Source of the DNA: an uncultured Oscillibacter sp.
Lineage (GTDB): Bacteria > Bacillota > Clostridia > Oscillospirales > Oscillospiraceae
Reading direction: 5' to 3'
NCBI GenBank assembly: GCA_948435975.1
Contig: CAOJHG010000043.1
Location: 1 to 10,019 of the forward strand
DNA length: 10,019 bases
In this document: in pieces, positions 1 to 5,259 of the stretch
How positions within the stretch are numbered: position 1 is the stretch's first letter
Layout of the letters: every line of letters starts with the position of its first letter
Program-made: the position numbers and the translations under genes
Notes under the pieces: model-generated
What the model was told of the DNA's origin: nothing
The model's input: only the letters and a program-made list of their open reading frames with translations
Database searches by the model: none

Positions 1-1
1 C

Positions 2-523
2 ACCCACGACCAGACCGAGGCCATGACCATGGGCGACCGCATCGTGGTCATGAAGGACGGCATCATCCAGCAGAACGACACGCCTCAGACGCTGTACGAC
101 TATCCCTGCAATCTCTTCGTGGCGGGCTTCATCGGCTCCCCTCAGATGAACTTTGTAGACGCGGTCATCTCCAAGTCCGGCAGCGGCTACTGCGCGGAAT
201 TCTGCGGCAGCAAGGCAGAGCTCCCCGCCCGTATGAACGACAAGCTGAGCGCCTATGTTGGCAAGACCGTGGTTCTGGGCATCCGGCCTGAGGATGTGAA
301 CACCACCGGCGCAGGCGAGCCCCATCATGCGGACGCTAAGATTGAGATTGCCGAGCTCATGGGCGCGGAAATCAACCTCCATGTGGACCTCAAGGGTTCT
401 AAGATGGTAGTCCGCACCGGCTCCACGTACCCCGGACGCGAGGGCGACACCGCCGCTCTGGTCCTGAACGTGGAAAAGATCCACCTCTTCGACAAGGAGA
501 CCGAGCTGGCCATCGCCCACTGA
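2..523 (+). CDS. CUT1-type sugar ABC transporter ATP-binding protein (UgpC/MsmK family), C-terminal part
   Basis: Partial gene: its 5' end lies left of the window. The reading frame opens with THDQTEAMTMGDRIVVMKDG, the H-loop (switch histidine at visible residue 2) and following strand of MalK/UgpC/MsmK ATPases. The Walker A, signature and Walker B motifs must lie upstream, out of view. After the nucleotide-binding domain comes the regulatory TOBE/OB-like domain, with GFIGSPQMNF and the characteristic VLGIRPEDV, ending in FDKETELAIAH. About 173 residues are visible of an expected 360-380. Family knowledge: such ATPases dimerise on the cytoplasmic face and energise CUT1 carbohydrate importers, often several different ones per cell. 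The SBP-permease-permease operon 1.4 kb downstream lacks an ATPase, so this protein is its likely motor (inference). A UgpC label reflects family naming and does not imply glycerol-phosphate uptake. No convincing terminator follows the stop codon. Confidence 0.95.
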   Translation, partial: THDQTEAMTMGDRIVVMKDGIIQQNDTPQTLYDYPCNLFVAGFIGSPQMNFVDAVISKSGSGYCAEFCGSKAELPARMNDKLSAYVGKTVVLGIRPEDVNTTGAGEPHHADAKIEIAELMGAEINLHVDLKGSKMVVRTGSTYPGREGDTAALVLNVEKIHLFDKETELAIAH

Positions 524-797
524 ACGCTTTCCGCCGCCCTGCGGAGTTCTCTTCCGAAGGCGGTCTGGACCCTTCGCCGATTGGGTCCATTCCGTCTCCG
601 GAGCAGTTCCGCGCTTTTGGGCCTGATTTTATGGGCGGACCGCCCTGCTTCAAGAAGTCCGGTGGGACACCCAGGCACTGATTCCCCCAGCAGGCCGTGC
701 CGCTTCCACAAAAATCCCCGCAGGTTTTCAGGACATTTGCCAAGTCTGCTGGAGGAGTCCCCAGGCATATAGAATAGATGGAAAGGGAGGATAGACC
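524..797. other. GC-rich intergenic region between the ATPase and the AraC-type gene
   Basis: No credible gene is seen here; open frames on either strand have no homology I recognise and weak starts. Two structures are visible. One is a 7-bp perfect inverted repeat, TGGACCC (566-572) and GGGTCCA (583-589), with a 10-nt loop and no T-run, so it is at best a weak terminator for the ATPase gene. The other is an imperfect direct repeat at a 90-bp offset (around 651-677 and 741-767) sharing CCCAGGCA. A TAGAAT box (770-775) could be the -10 of the next gene, but no good -35 sits 16-18 bp upstream. Confidence 0.5.
566..589. repeat. Inverted repeat, possible weak terminator after the ATPase gene
   Basis: Arms TGGACCC (566-572) and GGGTCCA (583-589) are perfectly complementary around a 10-nt loop, 43 bases after the ATPase stop. 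The bases after the right arm (ATTCCGTC) are not T-rich, so intrinsic termination is doubtful. It could also be a protein-binding dyad or chance. Confidence 0.3.
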
Positions 798-1637
798 ATG
801 CGGCAGATGGAAAAGCGGGAGATTCGCCCCACACCCCCGGACAGCGCCGTTCGGGGGCTTCTGGCCATACCGTCGGCCCAAATCCTTCCCATCTCCGGCG
901 GCGCACTCCACCAGGAACCTGGATGCCCCGGCGCTTACACTCTGGCCGCCGCAGCGCAGGGCAGTCTGACGGTCACAGCCGGACAGCGCTACTCCCTTTT
1001 GGACCCCGGCCAGGCAATCGCCCTGGAGCCTGGCCTCCCCTGCGAGCTTCGGGCTGTATCGGACTGCGTATGTATGCTGATCCAGCTCCAGGGCGACGCG
1101 GCGGACCGTCTTTTAGAGTGCTCCGTTTTCACCCGGGGCGCGGCGGCTGTGCGGGAACTGGTTATGGCCCTCTGTGTGCTGGATGACGAACATCCTCCTG
1201 TCTCTGGCGAAACGGCCTCCAGCTATGCTTACTCCTTGCTGCTGAAGCTCCGGAGCAGCCGCACGGAAGAGGACGCCCCTGCCCTGGTGGAATCCGCCAT
1301 TGCGATCATCCAGGCAGAATTTCCATTTTTGGATGGACTGGACGAGCTGGCGGAACGTCTGGAGGTCTCCAAGGCCCATCTCAGCCGCAGCTTCACACAG
1401 AAGACGGGGGTTTCTCCAGGGAAGTACATCACCCATGTCAAGATTGCATACGCCAAGCTGCTCCTCCAGGACGAGGACGCCTCCATCACTTACGCCGCAG
1501 AGGCTTCCGGCTTCGCCAACGCCAATTATTTCGCTAAAGTTTTTCGCCGTGAAACCGGTATGTCCCCCAGCGAATATCTGGAGAGTGTCCCCCGCAGGAA
1601 GAACCCGCCGCTGCCTGCCGGTCCTGCCCTCTGGTGA
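798..1637 (+). CDS. AraC-family transcriptional regulator (first of two)
   Basis: A 279-residue protein. The N-terminal half (about residues 20-105) has the glycine/proline-punctuated beta pattern of a cupin-like ligand-binding domain (GSLTVTAGQRYSLLDPGQAIALEPG, quoted only in part here as GQAIALEPG at 71-79). The C-terminal AraC/XylS domain spans about 163-265. It has a first helix-turn-helix around LDELAERLEVSKAHLSRSF (181-199) and a second around ITYAAEASGFANANYFAKVF (230-249), closing with the family signature RRETGMSPSEY (250-260). The ATG at 798 is supported by GGGAGG at 785-790, 7 nt upstream. The gene lies between the ABC ATPase and the sugar-binding-protein operon, in the same direction, so it is a candidate activator of that operon (inference). 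No clear terminator separates it from the operon, so some read-through is possible. The ligand cannot be read from the sequence. Confidence 0.9.
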   Translation: MRQMEKREIRPTPPDSAVRGLLAIPSAQILPISGGALHQEPGCPGAYTLAAAAQGSLTVTAGQRYSLLDPGQAIALEPGLPCELRAVSDCVCMLIQLQGDAADRLLECSVFTRGAAAVRELVMALCVLDDEHPPVSGETASSYAYSLLLKLRSSRTEEDAPALVESAIAIIQAEFPFLDGLDELAERLEVSKAHLSRSFTQKTGVSPGKYITHVKIAYAKLLLQDEDASITYAAEASGFANANYFAKVFRRETGMSPSEYLESVPRRKNPPLPAGPALW

Positions 1638-1812
1638 GCCGCAGAAGCACATCGCGCTATAAATTTTTGGAAATTATTGACGGCGCTTTTGGCAAATGAT
1701 GGACTTTTTGTGAATTGCAGAACAATCTTTTCCGCAATTTAACCAAATATATCCCGCCGATTATGTCTAAATCTTACGAAATTTCCACAAATATGTCAAG
1801 ATGCGAGATGAA

Positions 1813-1836
1813 TTGCATATAAAGCGCTCTATGCAA
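1813..1836. promoter_or_regulatory. Palindromic operator candidate upstream of the import-operon promoter
   Basis: TTGCATA (1813-1819) and TATGCAA (1830-1836) form a perfect 7-bp inverted repeat around a 10-nt spacer. The spacer contains AAAGCGCT, which matches the core of catabolite-responsive (CcpA/LacI-type) elements, although the outer cre bases do not match. The centre lies about 80 bp upstream of the predicted transcription start, a typical position for an activator site. Binding by an AraC-type or LacI-type protein is inference. Confidence 0.5.
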
Positions 1837-1867
1837 CATCGTGGTATATTTTCTAAAATCCTCTCCA

Positions 1868-1897
1868 TTTACAAAAAGGCGGAAACAGTATTATATT
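1868..1897 (+). promoter_or_regulatory. Sigma-A-type promoter of the sugar-import operon
   Basis: The -35 box TTTACA (1868-1873, 5 of 6 consensus bases) and -10 box TATATT (1892-1897, 5 of 6) are separated by 18 bp. Transcription would start near 1904, giving a leader of about 50 nt that carries the ribosome site GAGGAG (1942-1947) before the ATG at 1955. Confidence 0.65.
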
Positions 1898-1954
1898 TTT
1901 TACATGGGAATACGTTGAGAATACGCAGTAAAAACGTGATAGAGGAGTGGAGTT

Positions 1955-3247
1955 ATGAAGAAAAAAGCACCCCGCGTAACCGCCGCTGTCCTGGCGCTCA
2001 CGCTGCTGCTGGCTCTGTGCGGCTGCGGCGCCTCGGACGGCAAGACCCACCTGACGTTCCAAATCTGGGACGTTGCCCAGCGTGACGGTATGGACGCCAT
2101 ATGCAAAGCCTATACCGCCCAGGTCAATCCCGACGTGGTCATTGATGTGCAGGTGACGAGCTGGGGCGAGTATTGGACAAAGCTGGAGGCCGCCGCCGAG
2201 TCCAACACCATGCCCGACATCTTCTGGATGCACACCGACCAGATTCTGTACTACGCCGACTTCGGCATTTTGGACGACGTTACCGACCTCTACGCCAGCG
2301 AGGACCCCAATTATTGGACGGAGCATTTCTCCGATATCTCCATCGGCAACGCCAGCGGTTCCGACGGCCGGATGTACGGCGTGCCCAAGGATAAGGACAA
2401 CGTCGTTCTGGTGTACAACAAGGAAATGTTCGATGCCGCCGGCGTCTCTTATCCCGACGAAACCTGGACCTGGGACGATATGGCGGACGCCTCCCAGAAA
2501 ATCTACGACGCTACCGGCAAGTACGGCTACATGGCCTACAACGATGAACAGCTTGGCTATTGGAACTTCGTCTATCAGAACGGCGGCTACATCCTGGACC
2601 CCGAGACCAACCTCCATGCCGGCTATACCCAGCCCGCCACGATGGATGCTATCAAATACTATGTGAACATCCAGAAGAACGACTGGTGCCCCGACCAGAA
2701 CTACTTTGCAGAGACCTCCCCCGGCACCGCCTTCTTCTCTGAAATCGGCTCCATGTTCTTCGAGGGCTCCTGGAACCTGCTTTCTGAGCTGAAGAACTAT
2801 CCCAACATGGTGGGCAAGTGGGACATCGCGCCTCTGCCCGCCTGCCCGAACCCCGCTTCCGGCGACGGACGCGCTACCATCTCCAACGGTCTGTGCTACG
2901 CCACCGCCGCCAACGGCAAGAACCGGGAGCTTGTGGAGGATGTACTCCGTTTCTTTGGCAGCGAAGAGGGACAGCGCATTCAGGGCGAGTCCGGCGCGGC
3001 CATCCCCGCCTACCTGGGCCTGGAGGACTCCTGGACCACGGCCTTCCGGGATTTTGACTATCTGCTTGACGTACAGGTCTGCTATGACCAGTTTGATACC
3101 TGCGTCCAGTACATCAACAACGCCAGCCGCCGGAAGTGGAAATCCACTGTGGCCGACGAGATGGTGAAGATCTACAACGGCGCGGACATTGATTCTCAGC
3201 TTGCGGTGATGCAGGCCATTGCAGATCGTTATGTGGAAACTGAATGA
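1955..3247 (+). CDS. Extracellular sugar-binding lipoprotein of a CUT1 ABC transporter
   Basis: A 430-residue family 1 solute-binding protein (MsmE/MalE-like SBP). The N-terminus is a lipoprotein signal: MKKKAPR, a hydrophobic stretch, then LALCGCG. The lipidated cysteine is probably C24 (glycine at -1), with C22 an alternative. The mature protein would be anchored on the outer face of the membrane and hand sugar to the permeases. Family features include the early strand LTFQIWDVAQRDGMDAI, the NTMPDIFWMHTD segment, YGVPKDKDNVVLVYNKEMFDAAG, and a late GSEEGQRIQGESGAAIPAY segment; the many aromatic residues suit sugar stacking. Length is normal for the family. The ATG at 1955 has GAGGAG 7 nt upstream. 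It is first in an operon with two permeases, and its TGA overlaps a possible permease ATG in an ATGA arrangement. The nearby alpha-galactosidase suggests an alpha-galactoside ligand; this is inference, not visible in the protein. Confidence 0.93.
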   Translation: MKKKAPRVTAAVLALTLLLALCGCGASDGKTHLTFQIWDVAQRDGMDAICKAYTAQVNPDVVIDVQVTSWGEYWTKLEAAAESNTMPDIFWMHTDQILYYADFGILDDVTDLYASEDPNYWTEHFSDISIGNASGSDGRMYGVPKDKDNVVLVYNKEMFDAAGVSYPDETWTWDDMADASQKIYDATGKYGYMAYNDEQLGYWNFVYQNGGYILDPETNLHAGYTQPATMDAIKYYVNIQKNDWCPDQNYFAETSPGTAFFSEIGSMFFEGSWNLLSELKNYPNMVGKWDIAPLPACPNPASGDGRATISNGLCYATAANGKNRELVEDVLRFFGSEEGQRIQGESGAAIPAYLGLEDSWTTAFRDFDYLLDVQVCYDQFDTCVQYINNASRRKWKSTVADEMVKIYNGADIDSQLAVMQAIADRYVETE

Positions 3248-3264
3248 GGAAGGAGGAGCTATCT

Positions 3265-4158
3265 GTGAACAAGGGAGAAAAATTATCTGCCGCCGCCCGG
3301 CGTGAGGAAAACTGGGGCTGGATCATGATCGCCCCCACCATCATCGGCCTGGCTGTTTTGAATCTGTGGCCCTTCGTCCAGACGCTTTACGCCAGCTTTT
3401 GTGAGCATCTGGGGTTCGGACATTACAAGTTCATCGGCATTCAGAACTATATCACGATGTTCGGCAACATCGAATTTTGGAAGGCTACCTGGAACACGGT
3501 TTTCTTCTGTATCCTGACGGTGCCTGTGGGCATTGCGCTGGCGTTGTTTGTGGCCATCCTGCTCAATGCTAAGATTAAATTCAAGGGCGGCTTCCGCACC
3601 ATCTTCTTCCTGCCCCTGGTGTGCGCTCCCGCCGCCGTGGCCATGGTGTGGCGCTGGATTTTCAACGGCGAATACGGCATTCTCAATCAGATGCTCGGCG
3701 CGAATATTCAGTGGATCACCGACCCCAAGACTGCGATTATCGCCGTTGCCATCGTCTCGATCTGGAGCAGCATCGGTTACGACGCGGTGCTTCTGCTGGC
3801 GGGCCTTCAGAACATCTCCAAATCCTACTATGAGGCCGCGGACATCGACGGCGCCAGCAAGGTCACCCAGTTCTTCCATATTACCATCCCCATGATCTCC
3901 CCCACGCTGTTCTCTGTGCTGATCATGCGCCTGATGGCTTCCATGAAGGTCTATGACCTGATTTACATGATGGCCGACGAAACCAACCCAGCCCTTGTGG
4001 ATATGCAGAGCCTGATGTACCTGTTCTACCGCTCGTCCTTCGTGGCCGGCGACCGGGGCTATGGTTCCGCCATCGTCGTCTGGACGGTGTTCCTGATTGG
4101 CGCTGTGACCGTGATCCAATTCCTCGGACAGAAGAAGTGGGTCAACTACGATGTGTAA
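3265..4158 (+). CDS. Sugar ABC transporter permease 1 (MalF/MsmF/UgpA-like)
   Basis: An integral membrane protein of CUT1 importers, about 297 residues from the chosen start. Hydrophobic segments begin near WGWIMIAPTIIGLAVLNLWPF and continue through the protein, consistent with six membrane spans. The cytoplasmic EAA loop, which contacts the ATPase, is clear: YYEAADIDGASKVTQFFHIT (codons about 3826-3885). The protein ends in GQKKWVNYDV. I chose GTG at 3265 because AGGAGG (3251-3256) sits 8 nt upstream. The ATG at 3244 would add seven residues (MRKEELS) and overlap the SBP stop as ATGA, but its own ribosome site would be poor. It is translated with the upstream SBP and pairs with permease 2 to form the membrane channel. 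Confidence 0.92.
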   Translation: MNKGEKLSAAARREENWGWIMIAPTIIGLAVLNLWPFVQTLYASFCEHLGFGHYKFIGIQNYITMFGNIEFWKATWNTVFFCILTVPVGIALALFVAILLNAKIKFKGGFRTIFFLPLVCAPAAVAMVWRWIFNGEYGILNQMLGANIQWITDPKTAIIAVAIVSIWSSIGYDAVLLLAGLQNISKSYYEAADIDGASKVTQFFHITIPMISPTLFSVLIMRLMASMKVYDLIYMMADETNPALVDMQSLMYLFYRSSFVAGDRGYGSAIVVWTVFLIGAVTVIQFLGQKKWVNYDV

Positions 4159-4170
4159 GGAGGGGTAAGA

Positions 4171-5013
4171 ATGAAAAGCACAGCTTCTTTGGAGCGCTCC
4201 CGCAGAATCACCACGATCATCACTTACGCGGTCTTGATCCTGGGCGCGGTCATCATGATCTTCCCCTTCGTGTGGATGATTTTGACCAGTTCCAAGACCG
4301 TCCCCGAGAGTATGCAGATCCCGCCCACGATTTTCCCCGCCCAGCTCATCCTGGACAACTTCAAGGACGCCATCGCCAGCCTGCCCTTTGGACGGCTGTA
4401 CATCAACACCGCGCTGATGGTCTTCTGGAGAGTGGTCTGCGCGATTGCGTTCAGCTCCATGGCGGGCTATGCCTTTGCGAAGCTCCACTTCCGGGGCAAG
4501 AACCTGCTCTTCGCCATCGTCCTGGTGCAGATGTCCCTGCCCAGCCAGATTTTCATTATCCCTCAATATCAGATGGTGGCAAAGCTCGGCATGGCGAACA
4601 CGATCTTTGCTCTGGTGTTCCCCGGCATTGTCAGCGCCTTCGGCACGTTCTTCCTGCGGCAGACCTATATGGGCATCCCGACGGAGATTGGCGAGGCGGC
4701 TTTCCTGGACGGGTGCAACCAGTGGCAGACGTTCTATAAAATCATGTTCCCTCTGACTGGCACCTCTGTCGCTGCGCTGACCATCTTTACCGCTGTGTTT
4801 GCGTATGGCGACCTGATGTGGCCTCTGGTTGTAAACTCCGATTTGGATATGATGACGCTGTCCTCCGGCCTTTCCACCTTGAAGGGACAGTTCAGCACGA
4901 ATTTCCCCGTTCTGATGGCAGGTTCCCTGCTGGCAATGCTGCCTATGGTCATTCTCTATTTGATCTTCCAGCGCCAGTTCGTGGAAGGCATTGCCGGTAC
5001 CGGCGGCAAGTAA
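4171..5013 (+). CDS. Sugar ABC transporter permease 2 (MalG/MsmG/UgpE-like)
   Basis: A 280-residue membrane protein, normal for CUT1 second permeases. After a short basic cytoplasmic start (RSRR), the first span is TYAVLILGAVIMIFPFVWMI, followed by the family pattern TSSKTVPE. The EAA loop is EIGEAAFLDGCNQWQTFYKI (E175, G181), with IMFPL following, and the C-terminus QRQFVEGIAGTGGK matches the usual QRYFVxGI ending. The start ATG has AGGAGG at 4158-4163, 7 nt upstream, and lies 12 nt after the permease 1 stop, so co-translation is likely. It forms the translocation pore with permease 1. A strong terminator ends the transcript 85 bp downstream. No ATPase gene follows, so the operon depends on an ATPase encoded elsewhere. 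Confidence 0.93.
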   Translation: MKSTASLERSRRITTIITYAVLILGAVIMIFPFVWMILTSSKTVPESMQIPPTIFPAQLILDNFKDAIASLPFGRLYINTALMVFWRVVCAIAFSSMAGYAFAKLHFRGKNLLFAIVLVQMSLPSQIFIIPQYQMVAKLGMANTIFALVFPGIVSAFGTFFLRQTYMGIPTEIGEAAFLDGCNQWQTFYKIMFPLTGTSVAALTIFTAVFAYGDLMWPLVVNSDLDMMTLSSGLSTLKGQFSTNFPVLMAGSLLAMLPMVILYLIFQRQFVEGIAGTGGK

Positions 5014-5097
5014 GTCTTCTTTCGGTTTTCGCCGCGGGCAGATAAGCGCGGCCTCGAATGCAGGCGCTCTCCGCAGCGAATGGAAACGCTCCCACTG

Positions 5098-5143
5098 TAA
5101 CAGCCTTGGCGATGGCGGCGACGCCCGCCAGGGCTGTTATTTT
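5098..5143 (+). terminator. Strong intrinsic terminator of the sugar-import operon
   Basis: A 14-bp stem pairs TAACAGCCTTGGCG (5098-5111) with CGCCAGGGCTGTTA (5126-5139), with one G-U wobble. After a 2-nt bulge it is extended by GGCG/CGCC closing a GCGA (GNRA-type) tetraloop (5114-5125). TTATTTT (5137-5143) follows on the plus strand. It sits 85 bp after permease 2 and before the GH36 promoter, so the two units are probably transcribed separately. Confidence 0.85.
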
Positions 5144-5191
5144 GGACAGTTCCCCACCTGAATCCAGAGCGGAATTTAGAGGTCCTTCCAA

Positions 5192-5220
5192 TTGCAACCG
5201 GAGTAAAAATCTCTTAGAAT
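5192..5220 (+). promoter_or_regulatory. Promoter of the alpha-galactosidase gene
   Basis: TTGCAA (5192-5197) and TAGAAT (5215-5220) are separated by exactly 17 bp; the -10 matches 5 of 6 and the -35 4 of 6 consensus bases. The weaker -35 suits activator dependence (inference). TGCAAC occurs at 5193-5198 and again at 5224-5229, a 31-bp offset near three helical turns. The ribosome site CGGAGGT (5243-5249) precedes the ATG at 5260. Confidence 0.6.
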
Positions 5221-5259
5221 CAGTGCAACAACATTTCTTATCCGGAGGTCATTTCTTTT

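Larger units (their letters stand above)
1638..1954. promoter_or_regulatory. AT-rich control region of the sugar-import operon
   Basis: This 317-bp geneless stretch is visibly more AT-rich than its flanks. It holds a good sigma-A-like promoter (1868-1897), a 24-bp interrupted palindrome (1813-1836) and several short repeats upstream of the promoter. TGAATTGCA occurs at 1711-1719 and 1809-1817, with an inverted GCAATT at 1734-1739. CAAATATATC (1744-1753) and CAAATATGTC (1788-1797) form a direct repeat with a 44-bp offset. Repeats upstream of a promoter fit binding by an AraC-type activator, but which protein binds is unknown. Confidence 0.65.

Noticed and set aside
325-911. Two overlapping minus-strand open frames across the ATPase end and the gap before the AraC gene
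   Set aside because: Both extend into confirmed genes on the opposite strand and show no family features; they give no reason to call a gene in 524-797.
1638-1700. Terminator after the first AraC gene
   Set aside because: GCGC words near a T-run were examined, but no stable stem directly before the T-run could be drawn.
1813-1850. Promoter made of TTGCAT (1813) and TATATT (1845)
   Set aside because: The spacing is 26 bp, too long for sigma-A; the TTTACA/TATATT pair at 1868-1897 is better.
1853-2617. A 254-codon minus-strand open frame with Val/Gly-rich sequence
   Set aside because: It overlaps the import promoter and the solute-binding protein gene in antisense; composition is typical of a shadow frame.
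3283-4566. A 427-codon open frame on the minus strand opposite both permease genes
   Set aside because: It lies fully antisense to two well-supported permeases, its translation is rich in His, Asp and Gly without family motifs, and it spans a real gene boundary. It is a by-product of codon bias.
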